This document shows positions 44,592 to 55,604 of a stretch of DNA of 64,000 bases, in pieces; positions within the stretch are counted from its first letter, which is position 1; each line of letters starts with the position of its first letter. Origin of the DNA: Elymus sibiricus. Its lineage: Eukaryota; Streptophyta; Magnoliopsida; Poales; Poaceae. Under the pieces are notes generated by a model. It did no database searches and was not told the origin of the DNA. It worked only from the letters and a program-made list of their open reading frames with translations. The stretch spans positions 237,747,904-237,811,903 of the forward strand of contig CM077674.1 in assembly GCA_039707655.1 (NCBI GenBank), written 5' to 3'. The translations under genes were made by a program, and so were the position numbers.

Positions 44592-47113
44592 TCAAGACCT
44601 GACCCCGCAGAAGAGATTAGTTTTACTCTTAACCACCCACATTTGAATGGGTGGCTGAGAAGGGTAACATAGTGCATTAATGGAGAACTTAGGCATTGAA
44701 GAATATGCATTTCTCTTCTTCACAGGAGGGTTAGAGTACTCATAAGAACAAGCAGATAAATTCTTTGATGAATTGTGAACATAGTGGTTTGAGGAATAAA
44801 TGCTCATATTCATCAGATTGATAGTTGTTTCCCTACAAAACAGAGGCATGAGCATGGCCATTAGTAGGCCTGCGACCATTTGACGATTTTGGTCCATGTG
44901 AAGAGTTTGCCCTGGGGTTTTTCTTCATCGGTGGTGTCATGACGACATTCACCTGAATATTTCCCAGAATACTTTTGGGCACCCAGATTTTCTTCACTGG
45001 GGGACCATTCCTATAGTTTGTACCAATAAACCTGGCAAATACTTCACTATTCTGATTTTTAAATAGTCTATAGTTTGAGTCAAATGACCCATCTGAAGAA
45101 TATGAAGTATCATAGTTATAGCCAGTTAAGGTAGATGGATCATCAGGAGGACCCTTTGCGGCAACCCATGTAGTTTTGGGATACTGCTCAGGTTTCCAGT
45201 AAGATCCATCAACATTTAACTTTCTCTCAAAAGCAATACCCTCTTTTCTAGGGTTCCTGTTCAAGATCTACTTCTTGAGCACATCAGAAAGGGTTTGATG
45301 CCCTTTGAGGATTTTGTACATACCAGTGACATACAATTCCTTCAACCCTGCATTTTTGTCAGTCAGACATGTGGTTTCCTCAGGTGAGGAAATTGAGACC
45401 ACAAAAATAGTTGAAGAAATTGCATTTTGAGAAGCATTTGAACATTCAGCGGAAGAATTTGCATTTTCACGTTCAAGGAATTTTAAACAAGGTGCAACAA
45501 GTTCTTCTTGAGCGGTACTGATCTATTGAGTAAGGAGTGAATCATTTTCCTTTTGAGGATCATCATGAGATGCTCTTGATTTCTCAAGCTCTTGCTTCCT
45601 TTGAAGAAATTCATCGGAAAGCTTCTCATGTTCAACTAAGAGGGACACCCCTGATGACTTTGAAGTTCATCATACTTTTACTGGAGACCTTTGAGATCAT
45701 CAGTCAAAGGTTCGCTGTGATCCATTTCCTCATCCAACAGATCATCACTCATGTCTAGCAATTTTTGAATCTTTTCCATAGCATTTTTGTTCTTCAGTTG
45801 CAATTTTAGCAAGTTTCTTATAACTAGGTTTAGATTCACACTTTGAGTCATCATCACTGGAAGTATAAAAGTAAGCAACATATGAGGATACCTTGGCACC
45901 TTTTGCCATGAAGCAAAAGGTGGGAGCGGGGTCGTCGTCACATTCCTCAGAGTTGGCAATGAGGCAATCCTTGACAGGGTTGAAGATGGACTTGCTGACA
46001 AAATCGGTGGTGAGGGCTAAGCTTGCCACACCAGAATTAGACTCCTCCTCAGAGTCCATTTCCTTCCCATTGAATGCACGAGCTCTGTTGGAACTGCTTT
46101 TCTTGTGCGATGAGGACTTTGATGAAGACTTTGAAGATTTCTTCCTCTTGCCATCCAAATCATCATCTCTACTCTTCTTCTTCTTCTTCTTTGAATCTTT
46201 TTTGTCAGAGAGGGCATTCTGCGATGTAATGGCCTGGCTTCTTGCATTTGTGTCAAGTTCTTTTGTTGTAGTCTCGAGTAGAAGCTTCTCCAGTGTTCTT
46301 CAAGTCATACCTTTAAGATTGTCCAAAGTTCTTCTTTGTGGAAAACCTCTAGAACTTCTTCACCAGCATTGCAAGTTCCTTGCCAATTTCTTCAGCATCA
46401 CCAGAGTTGCAATTAGATTCTTCTTCAGATGAAGAAATTGCTATAGTTTTTTTCCTTCACAGCGTGAGGCCTTCCATAACTGGGACCATACATATCTATT
46501 TTCTCAGCTTGCTGAAATTCATGAGTATTGAGCCTCTCAAGAATATTAGTCAGATCGAGGGCCTTGAGTCAGGACGCTCTTGAATCATCAGTGCTAAAGT
46601 GGCAAACGAGCTGTCAAGAGATCTCAGCAGTTTTTTCACCACCTCATGATCGGTGATGTCATTGGTGCCAAGTGCGTCAAGATCATTGGATATATTAGTG
46701 AGGCGGTTGAAGGTTTGCTGAACATTTTCATTGTCAAGCCTCTTGAAGCGGTTGAAGAGATTTCAAAGAACATCAACTCGGGAGTCACGTTGAGTAGAGA
46801 CACCCCCATTGACTTTGGACAGCCTATCCCGGATCAGCTTCGATGTTTCCAAAGCACTCACTCTGCCATACTGGCCTTTGCTCAGATGCCTACATATGAC
46901 ATTATTCACCTGAGAGTCAAGTTTATTGAATCTCTTCACGTCAGTAGCATTGATGCTCGGACCAATAGAGGGTACACCATTCTCGATGACAAACAAGAGA
47001 TCGTTGTCAATTGCCTCAAGATGCATGTGCATCTTGTTCTTCCAGTAGGGGTAGTCAGTGCCCTCAAAGACAGGGCACGCAGTGGATACCTGTATCATAC
47101 CTGCGGTCGACAT
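44592..47113 (-). pseudogene. gag: Copia gag and gag-pol linker, broken
   Basis: The frame starts at 47113 (MSTAGMIQVST), with the characteristic FEGTDYPYWKNKMHMHLEA. It remains open to 46763, then continues in other frames. A zinc knuckle CKKPGHYIAEC is readable at 46211-46246 (CX2C partly lost, GH and last C kept). A Ser/Lys-rich and acidic region follows (45745-46158; CFMAKGAKVSS), then a linker with GSYWKPEQYPKTTWVAAK (44833-45264). The start lies about 55 bp inside the primer site. Gag would coat the RNA and form particles. Several stops make it non-functional. Confidence 0.82.
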
Positions 47114-47168
47114 AACTAGAACTCCAGGTGGTTAAACCAAAATCACACAGAACAAAGGGAGTATCTTG

Positions 47169-47180
47169 CTCTGATACCAA
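47169..47180 (-). other. Copia primer-binding site, initiator tRNA-Met type
   Basis: The minus strand reads TTGGTATCAGAGCAAG, starting just inside the LTR end at 47182. Confidence 0.85.
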
Positions 47181-47181
47181 T

Positions 47182-47324
47182 TGAAAGTGCAAGTTAACTA
47201 CCAGAGGGGGGTCAATGGGAGATTTTTAGAAAATTTTCAAACTCTGATGAATTTGATGAACCTCCGAGTGAAGAAATAGAAACGAGGGAGAATCTCAGTC
47301 ATCACAAAAATAGTAAACATGCAT
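47182..47324 (-). repeat. Remnant of copia 5' LTR
   Basis: Only the last 143 bp of the LTR (ending GCACTTTCA on the minus strand) remain before the CACTA terminus at 47325. The rest would be expected beyond the far end of that CACTA element, outside the window. Confidence 0.7.
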
Positions 47325-47639
47325 CACTACAAAAAAAGACACTTCCGTGACATTCTGGGCCAAACAAATTTTTTTGTCATGTTTGTGACACTTCTATGAC
47401 GATAATTGTGACAAATACACGTATCACCATAGATGTGGTGGTCTCCTACTTCTATGAAAAATAATTATGACAGAAAATGGGCTTTTTGTCCTAGGCAGGC
47501 CAGAGACACACCTGCATGACATTCTTTGGGCCGTCCATGACGTAAAAAATCATGGTAGAACCGCGAACGAGGAAAATTTTGGGGAGTTCCCACTTACGGT
47601 GGATGGTCGGGGCCGAGCGATGCAGTGTGGTTTGCGTGT

Positions 47640-48190
47640 TTCTCTCATATGAGCATGTGTGCGAGAGGCGTTCGCTATAACTAAGCCCAAGCGAGGCGTT
47701 CGCTTACTGAACCTGAGCTATCGATCGATCCCTCACACTACGTACCTATTGAACACGAGTGATCCATCCCTTGCACTATGTACTGAACCTGGTCGATCCC
47801 TTGGCTGCTAACTGAACCCGAGCGATCCCTTCATGGCTAACTGAAGCCAATCGAGCCCCCGTGAGAGACGTGAGTTGAGCTAGCCGGTTGGTTGCCTCTC
47901 GATGAACATTGCCCGTTGCTGCCGCGCGTGATACACGTAGACATGAGTCGAGACTTGCATCGATCGATCGAACCCCTTGCGCGAGACATGGTGAGGCCGG
48001 TTGGTTGGCTGTGGATGAACAGTTCCCATTGCTACCGCTCGCTCATACGTACGCCCCACCCCAACCGGTGGGGGTTGGATGAAATGGACCCCGGCCGTGT
48101 AGGCGCTTGGTGCTGGATGAACAGGACCTCGAGGAGGTTGTGCCGCAGTACGTCGCACCCCAGCCGGTTGGGGGTGGATCAACAGGACCC
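47640..48190 (+). other. CACTA B GC-rich subterminal spacer
   Basis: Repeated short words such as CTGAACCCGAGCGATCCCTT and CCGGTTGGTTG occur, with open frames on both strands that have no recognisable protein. It looks like degenerate repeat sequence and not a gene. Confidence 0.5.
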
Positions 48191-48610
48191 CATGGAGGCT
48201 GGAGGAGGTCGACGGTGGATGAATAGTACCCCATGGAGGCTGGAGGAGGTCGACGGTGGATGAATAGTACCTCATTGAGTCTTGTTTTGTGGTACGCCAC
48301 ACCCCTCCTGATCAACATGACCCCGTTTCGACCGTAGGCGGTTGGAGACAACTCTGTTTCCTCCATTTTGCGGTATGCCAGACCCCGAGCCGATCAATAG
48401 GACCCCGTTTCGACCGTAGCCGGTTGAACAAAAGTCCTTTTCCTCCGTTTTGCGGTACGCCAGACCCCTCCTGATCAACAGGACCCTATTTCGACCGTAG
48501 CTGGTCAAACAGAAGTCTGTTTCCTCCATCTTGCGATACGCCACACCCCAAGCCGGTGGGGGGTCGATGAGCTAGACCCTATTTAGGCTGTTCTGTCCAA
48601 GCCGGTTGGC
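48191..48610 (+). repeat. Tandem arrays in CACTA B: 41-bp x2 and about 81-bp x3-4
   Basis: A 41-bp unit beginning CATGGAGGCTGGAGGAGGTC occurs at 48191 and 48232. Units of 81-82 bp beginning ACGCCA(C/G)ACCCC start at 48294, 48375, 48457 and, partly, 48538. Each contains CGTTTCGACCGTAG-like and TTTCCTCCATTTTGCG-like cores. Confidence 0.85.
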
Positions 48611-48984
48611 TCCCGAGGAACAGGAGCATTCCGACCCGGTCGGTTGCCTCCCGATGCATATGACGATGTTTCTCCATTTTGATCCAGCCGGTTGGCTACC
48701 AATGAACACGGCGCCGTTGCTGCCTCTCCATGTACACGAGCCCTAGTCATACGTATGCGCGAGTACGCGTTCGACACCCCACCCGTATGTACGTCTGTGG
48801 CCATATTTTTTGCAGCGTGGCTATACATACGTGTACAGAATTTAGACGGGACTGCCTAAACTGCTACGTCGGGGGCTCTACTATGACATGTGCCACTCCT
48901 TATTCAGCCACGGTTCATCGTTGCAGAGAGACCGGCCAGTATGTACGTACACGTTTGCGACCAGACAGATAACACTACGTACGC

Positions 48985-49270
48985 TTCGACCAGGTGGGTC
49001 TCAACTGTCAGGTGGGGTAAAGAGGTACTTCCTTGTGTGCGAAGATATAGCTGGTAGGTCCCAGCTATCAGGTAGAGGAATTGATTTTTTTGCCCGTAAT
49101 AAGGAGGCACTTCCTTGCGAGCGAAGATGTAGCTAGTGGTCCCAGCTGTCAAGGGGAGGAAACATATTTTTCCGCGTTAATAGGACGCACTTCCTTGCGT
49201 GCGAAGATGTAGCAGGCGGGTCCCAGCTGTCCGGGGGAGGAATAATTTTTTCGCGTAATAAGAAGGCAGT
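48985..49270 (+). repeat. Tandem array in CACTA B, about 80-bp period
   Basis: Units carrying GGTCCCAGCTGTCA and CACTTCCTTGCGTGCGAAGA recur near 48994, 49054, 49135 and 49215. Between them are T-rich stretches with CGCGTAATAAG. Confidence 0.8.
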
Positions 49271-49299
49271 TGCATGCGTGCATCCATGGACCTGGTGCG

Positions 49300-50755
49300 T
49301 CCCCACTATCAGCCTCTCCACGTATAGTCCTCTTCTGATATTCTCGTTTGTTGACCATGTTAACCACACCGCGCCGAGCGCACCAAGGCGGTGGACGATG
49401 GTGAGGCCCCGGACAGGAATGACCCGGAGATGGTAAGACACGGCAGTGGAGTTGCAGACGGAGAGGAGTATGAGGGTTAAGTGGTTCTGGTGCGTCATGG
49501 GGCTACAGTCAACGGAGAATAATAGGAGGCATGGAGGGGTGGAGGGATGGCCTGGACGATGGTGGGGTAGCACTTCATAGCGAGGCGTGCTAAGCAGAGC
49601 CGCTAGCTGCCGGAGGCTGGAGCAGGGGGTCCCGACAGTGCTAGAGGAAGAAGACGAGAGACTGAAGATGCATCCCGACCGTTGGATGTAAATCCAATGG
49701 CTATAGATGTCAGAATCATTTGTTGCCTAAGATGACAATGCCTTGCGTAGGCTTTGATCTATTGTCCCACATGTCAGCCTCCACAAATGTGGCAGATATT
49801 CAACCCATTTTTTTAGAATTTAAAGTCCATTTGCTGGGCTTTATTTTGCTGGGCTAGGTGAACAAATAATGTAGAGTCTATGCGGCCCATTTTTTAAAGA
49901 AATTACAACCCATTTGCACTTTCTCGAAATACATGAATTTGTTGGGCTGGTTGGATGGAGCAATGTTCTAAAAAATAAACTGGGGCTGGGCATTTTATTA
50001 TAAATATAATTATATTATGAGTGCGTTAATCACCAGGATATTTGGTGACTAATATTCAAAAAAGGATTTTCTTGCCAACTTATTGTTAAACATTTATTAT
50101 TATAAGTTAATAAGACATGGCATATTTTTTCAGGCTAGATGTGGGCTAATTGAGTTGGTTTTCGGGAAAACCATTGGGAGAAAAAACAGAGATGGGAGGA
50201 ATAAAAACCAAAATTAAAGGAAGCGGGAACGTCTATAGAAAGCTTGGATGAAGTAAAAGTGAAACCGAACTTATATTATTTTTAATATATAAGTAACTAT
50301 TTAATATACGATAATAATAATATATAATAACATAAATATATATATAATATAGTTAGAAGGGAAACATAAGTTAGACCTGGCATTCTTATTCTTTTGTGAA
50401 AAAACATAAGTTGGGCCATGGATGTTTCAGAAAAATTAAAACTAAGGATGGGAGGCCCATAGGCCGGTAGATACATGGTGGACCTCAAAATAATAATTTA
50501 AAACCACTGTCGGCATGTCGTGGGCTACGCATGTTAAAAAACAAAAACTGGGCTGGACAAGCCACAACCCAGCTGATACTAGTTCGAGATCCTCAAAAAA
50601 AATGATACTTGTTTGACCTCTGAAGAGAATGATACCTGCTAGCTTCCGATGACAGTCTTCGTTGTAAATTTATCTCGTTTATTGATTATATGTTGACAAA
50701 CCAGTGGGCCCCAACATTAGTATACCATCAGGTCATGCGCCTCCATTCTTGAATA
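49300..50755 (+). other. CACTA B spacer without genes
   Basis: G-rich sequence near 49370-49640 is followed by AT-rich sequence with scattered GGGCTGGG/GGCCCA words and an extreme AT block (50270-50350). No protein-like frame is visible on either strand. Confidence 0.55.
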
Positions 50756-50760
50756 TACCG

Positions 50761-50822
50761 CAGTAGCCCAGTGGCTATACCCCCGTGCCACAAACTTGCT
50801 CTGCCCGGCTTCGATTTTCCCC
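50761..50822 (+). other. tRNA-like promoter boxes, possible SINE head or tRNA relic
   Basis: TAGCCCAGTGG (50764-50774) fits the RNA polymerase III box A. GCTTCGATTTTCC (50808-50820) is close to box B. The spacing of about 33 bp is normal for tRNA-derived sequence. No cloverleaf is obvious and the SINE tail was not identified. Confidence 0.35.
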
Positions 50823-50824
50823 TG

Positions 50825-51510
50825 ATGCAGTAGAAAAATACCCAATTTTTTGCCTCTGTTATTACTGTCATGTGGGTCCCCCTTGTCATCTACACATAGG
50901 ACCTCCAACACTTGCCAAAATTCCGTCCCTAGTTTTCTATTTTTGCACACTCAACATTGTCTGGGCATTTTGAAAATAACATATCTTTTTGACTGTGCAT
51001 CATATGAAGGTGAGGTATACATGAATGTTGATCAGCATGATGTTAACTTGTTGTTAGTTCCATTTTCAACCTTGAATAAAATTTCAAACATGCTATTTTA
51101 CCTGTTTGAAAAGGGTGTGTTGATATAAATGATCTACCTCTGAAACTTGTAGTTTCTTATCTGAAACTAAAAATAGATCTCTGAAATTCAGAAAATACTT
51201 CGTATGCTCAATACTGCAAAGTTCTAAAATTCAAAAGACATTCATATATGAAAGTACTCAGAATGCACAACACAAAACACAATTCGCAACCTACAAATAC
51301 TGAAAACCCTAAGCTCCTCCTCTGATTATTCGTCAGGGCAGTGCCCTCCTATTCCTCGGCGGCATGTCAAACACCGGCAGATAAACATGTTCTGCATAAG
51401 TGGGTCAGCAAGAACTTGTGGAACCATCCAAACATTGGTGTTTTCCAAGCCACATTTATTTTAGATGGTGGCACTCACACTCTGCATATGCGGGTTCCGC
51501 CCGAACATTT
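50825..51510 (+). other. CACTA B spacer
   Basis: This is mostly AT-rich non-coding sequence. A region near 51340-51540 gives a short frame without recognisable motifs. Confidence 0.45.
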
Positions 51511-51512
51511 GT

Positions 51513-52786
51513 GCAGTTCCACTAAAATGTAGCTGGGTAAACCTATTTGCACAGATAATGAAAAAATGTGATTACTTTCATAGTGACACTAGTTGATGAA
51601 ACATACACTGATAAATAGAAGAAACTTCATTTTCTTAATGGGAAAAGATTGCGATACAATAGCTTTATTAAAAAAAATACAACAGTAGCATGATGTGCCA
51701 AAGCACGATCATGTGGATGAAGGACAGGACCTGTGAGATCAAGTTATTCTTCATGTCCCCGTATCTTGCCATGAAGGAAATTTGTTCAAAGCTACGAAGA
51801 ACTTAAGTGGGGTAGTAGGAAGGACCTTGAGTCATTCCAATCTCTATTTTTGTGCAGTTCAACTAAAATTAAGCATCCCTATTTTAGGAAACACATAAAC
51901 ATGTCATTACATTAAGTATTGGACTAGTTGATGAGATGTATACTAACAAAGAGAAGCAGTTTCATTATCCACATTGGAAATGAAATGATAGTGAGGACAG
52001 TAGCTTTATTTTAACTATATTATTACTTCATTATATGAGTGGCACTAGCGGTGCCAAAGTATTGCCTTGAATTATTAGTGGCATTAGATTAAGGTGCAAA
52101 ATAATAACATTACTGCTTTATCATGGCAGTGCAAAAACAGTAGCGCAAGATCACTAGCTGAATGCAGAGTCAACATGCAGGATCGTTCTGGCAAACAGTA
52201 CCTCATCATGGGAACCATATCTGCAGTCAACGCCATCATAGAAGAGTTGACACCAGTCCTCAACATGGATGATTCAATTCATGCAACCTTTTTTGTGCAG
52301 TTCACCTAAATGAAGCAATGTTTGCATCATGTAGTTTGCAAGAAGTATCGGGTCCCATGAGCTGGCAGCAATAAAATTGAGCAACATCAATGTTGGTCAT
52401 CAAGCTCAAGGAAGATGCAACTATAATTTGAATGTCCTTTTGTGCAGTTCAACAAAAATCAAGCGTGCATGTTCGTTACACAAATATGTGGAAAATGACA
52501 TTATGGTGATAGTGACGGTTAATCTTGCAAAGGCTAATTAACTGTTGGAGGAGATTACTCGCAGAGTTCCACGAGGTGAAATGAACCTCTGTTTGCACAA
52601 AAAGGTAGAAAGTGACTAACAAGTGATGAAACATACATCAAATGAAAAGAAGCATATTGTTTATCTTAATGGCAATCATTGAAGGACAATAGCAATTTCT
52701 AAAGCAGCATTGCTTCATATTAGTGGAGGCATTAAGATTAACAATGATTACAGTTAAATATGACATTACTTTAATGGTGCCATTGC
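51513..52786 (+). repeat. Diverged direct repeats of 150-440 bp
   Basis: Units begin TTTGTGCAGTTC(A/C)AC at 51513, 51852, 52292 and 52440. Three share further landmarks: GTTGATGA(A/G)A(C/T)(A/G)TA, then AGAAGCA-like, then CAGTAGCTTTAT-like, then GGTGCC. They end at the abrupt junction with tnpD sequence at 52786/52787. Confidence 0.65.
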
Positions 52787-54184
52787 CACGTAATGTTGAC
52801 ACAAATCCTCCCGGTGGCCATCAGGAATATGTTGGACACAGGCATAAGAAACACACTCATTGACCTCTGTGATTTCTTCAACAAACTATGGATGAAGGTG
52901 ATAGATCATGAAGAGCTGGATCATATGCAAGCAGATATTGCAAGAATATTGGCAAGCCTAGAGATGTTTTTCCCACAATCATTCTTTGATGTCATGGCCC
53001 ATCTCACTGTGCACCTTGTGGATGAGATAAAGTATTATGGTCCTGTGTTTCATTGCAACATGTATCCTTTGAGCGGTTCATGGGAATATTGAAGCACTAT
53101 TGTCAGAACCAAATCGATGCCATCCATAGGCAAGCATCCTACAGGGTTATACCGTAGAGGAGGTGGTTGAGTTTTGCATCGAATACATGAAATAAAGACC
53201 TATATGTTTGCCCCTCTCTCGCCATGAGGGAAGGCTGGATGGTAAGCCGGTCCTTGCTGGTACGCAAGTTTGTGCACCTGGAGATCAGACCAATCAGGCC
53301 CATTTGATGATACTGCTTAACAACCCAAATCTCAGCGATTATGCTGAAGAACACAAGGAGGAGATACGAATTCTATTTACCATCGGTGCATCCAACAGAT
53401 ACAATGATCAATGTTCAACACAATAAGGAGTACGTCAGATGGCTGAAGGCTCGTTTGGCACGTGGATCCATGGATGGCCTTGCAACGTGGTATGCACAAA
53501 AGCCATCACCTACGGTTATGAAGTACCAAGCATATGACATAAATGGCTACACGTTCTACTCTGAGGGATGTGATAAAAAGAGCTCATATCAGAACAACTC
53601 TATTCTTGTAAGATGCCTGAATGTAGATGAAGTTAATAAAGATGTATACCATGGAACCATCGATGCGATCTGGGAGCTTGACTACGTGAAAGTTAAGGTC
53701 GCATTATTCAAGTGCAGATGGGTACCTCTTAGTCAGGTAAAGGTTGATGATTACGGGAAGACATATGTTAACCTCACAAAGATGGAATATCACAAGGACC
53801 CATTCATTCTTGCCAGAAATGCTACATAGATTTTCTATGTGGAAGACCCCTTGCATAAGAACTGCCATGTAGTGATGCATGGGAAGAGGAGGGTACTAGG
53901 CGTCGAGAATGTTGCTGATGAGGATGACTACAATGAATGTCATGAGTTGCCAGACAAGGGATCACGCATGGCTCATACAGAGAACCGTAAAGTCAACAAA
54001 AGTCCTAAATTCATTTGGGGTCAACGTAATGATCCCAGTTGGCACATGTACATGGGAATTACTAAGCCGTGATAGTAATTATTATTTCTATTCTGTAACT
54101 TCAATTCATTCAATTAGAACTGTCACATGTACTAAGAATTGTGAGTTATGCCTGGCCTTCTGTTGATCTAAGAACGACTAATAT
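52787..54184 (+). pseudogene. tnpD: Second tnpD fragment: DUF4218 and DUF4216 regions
   Basis: It aligns base for base with 9427-10798, at about 95% or more by eye. It begins in the middle of an exon at CCACGTAATGTTGACAC. DUF4218 motifs (LPVAIRNMLDTGIRN, CDFFNKLWMKVIDHEEL) and DUF4216 motifs (WELDYVKVKVALFKCRW) are visible. Here the DUF4216 frame is open from 53341 to 53829, while the copy in element A has stops, so the two copies decayed separately. Frameshifts occur near 53080-53200. It ends where the Jorge-like CACTA is inserted after ACGACTAATAT. The Transposase_21 core is missing, so it cannot be active. Confidence 0.85.
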
Positions 54185-54250
54185 CACTACAAAATACACT
54201 TCCGTGATAATACATCTTTGTCACACTAGGACACTTTTTTCTGTCACGCT

Positions 54251-55595
54251 TCAACCTGGCAGTCGGGTCGGGTTTATCCGGGTCAAGGTATAACAAACCC
54301 ATGCCCATTTAGTAAATGGGTCTACCCAGTCGCCCATGACCCTAACCATGGGCGCAAGAGCAGACCCATGCACGAACCCGATGGGTAACCCGACCCGATG
54401 GGCAACCCATCAGGTGGCTGTACATTGCACAAGATACAGTCAGCAACAAAAATTCAGCACAATAGTTCAGCAAAAATGCACAAAAGCTTCAGTTCATCAG
54501 GAGCACAAATATAAGGCTCAAGAGCACAAATGCACAAATAGGTGCAGGTCTTCAGGAGCACATATACAAGGTTCCAGGAGCACAAATACAAGGTTCGGGT
54601 GCACATATAGCAGCATAAATACAAGGTTCAACAGCAACACAAATAGACAAAAACAAGGTTCGGGTTGAGTAGTTCTGTGCCAAAAAGCAACAAGCTAGCA
54701 GGAGCAAGTAGTAGTGTAGCAGCTCATGCAAAAAGTGTGAACATCCGCAGGTAGTAGTGTAGCACGCTGGGACATCGGCCTTCTCATTGCAAGCAAGCAG
54801 CACCATCATACAATCAAGTTTTAGGCTTTAGTTAGGATGGATTGATCATCAAGCTCCTGTAACATAAGAAAATAGAAGCATTTGAAGTAAAGAACAAGAA
54901 TTGCATTAAAATCTATGATTAAAAGGCATGCTAAAACTAGAATCTGTTACCATTGTTTCTATGTCATCCTTAAGAACAGTTTCAAAGTCCGCAAAGAGAG
55001 TAGAATTGCAATCCCCCGATGCATACATTAGATATTAACACATAGGAAGGAAATAATATTGTGCATGAAAATAGAATACATGATTGAACTAGATTATCAC
55101 CTAACATATCTGCACGGGACCAAGCTTGCATACACATAAGAGCTTCAGTCATGTTTGGTGCAAATGAACATCTATGAGCACTTAGTTTAGGTTTGCGGAT
55201 GGGGCAAGACTGCGAGAGTGCGGTGGCTAGGTTTAGGTTTGTGAGGAGTTGAGTCTGTACTTTGTAGTGGTCGCGTGGAGGGAGTGGTGGAGTAGCGATT
55301 GGCTTCTCTGTTCTCTCCAGTAAACCTAGATGGCTTACTGGACTGGGCCTGGGACGGTGGGCTGGCAGGTTGGACTACTCACGGACACTACTAATTTGAT
55401 AAAAGGGCCCACATGTCAGCTAATCGGGGGACCCATCGGGTGACCCACAGGTAGGACCTCATACCCATACCCTAGCCATGACTAATCGGGTTACCCATCG
55501 GGCTTACCCATGGGTCAGTATGCCGATGGATACCCTACCCATTCGGGCTGGGTGCCCATGGGCGCGGCCGCCCATGGGTTGGATTGCCGGGTTGA
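54251..55595 (-). mobile_element. hAT-type deletion derivative inserted in CACTA C, 1345 bp
   Basis: Terminal inverted repeats are TCAACCTGGCAGTC (left) and GATTGCCGGGTTGA (right, inverted), with two mismatches. Flanking 8-bp repeats are GTCACGCT (54243-54250) and CTCACGCT (55597-55604), seven of eight matching, the hAT length. Both ends carry dense GGGT/ACCC and GACCCGATGGG subterminal repeats. The interior keeps the last exons of a hAT transposase on the minus strand. The host sequence closes perfectly across the site. Confidence 0.85.
54821..55195 (-). pseudogene. hAT transposase 3' exons
   Basis: An exon at 55101-55195 reads SAHRCSFAPNMTEALMCMQA and WSRADMLG, the end of a hAT C-terminal dimerisation domain, and is followed by a GTGATAAT donor. 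A second piece near 54956-55010 reads FADFETVLKDDIETM before GTAACAG. A last exon at 54821-54856, after TTACAG, reads ELDDQSILTKA and a stop. The whole catalytic part and the N terminus are gone, as in internally deleted derivatives that rely on a partner transposase. The middle exon lacks a clear AG acceptor. Confidence 0.7.
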
Positions 55596-55604
55596 TCTCA
55601 CGCT

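Larger units (their letters stand above)
34865..47324 (-). mobile_element. Ty1/copia retrotransposon, probable SIRE/Maximus lineage
   Basis: Read right to left: a remnant of the 5' LTR (47182-47324), an initiator-tRNA-Met primer site, gag, protease, integrase, reverse transcriptase and RNase H in copia order, then about 5 kb with a further ORF, a purine tract and a partial 3' LTR (34865-35715). The LTR starts TGTAAGTGCATCTAG. The extra region after pol and overall size (over 12 kb) fit the SIRE/Maximus lineage. Stops and frameshifts occur throughout. The 3' LTR has lost its end at CACTA A, and the 5' LTR is broken by the CACTA terminus at 47325. Confidence 0.85.
47325..54184 (+). mobile_element. 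CACTA element B, left end and internal part
   Basis: The terminus CACTACAAAAAAAGACACTT starts at 47325 and is followed by subterminal copies of TTCCGTGACA, TTCTATGACG and ATGACA within 300 bp. The possible 3-bp target repeat on the left is CAT (47322-47324). GC-rich tandem arrays, AT-rich spacers and a tnpD fragment (52787-54184) follow. The other terminus is not in view because element C is inserted at 54185. Whether all of 47325-54184 is one element is inference. Confidence 0.65.
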
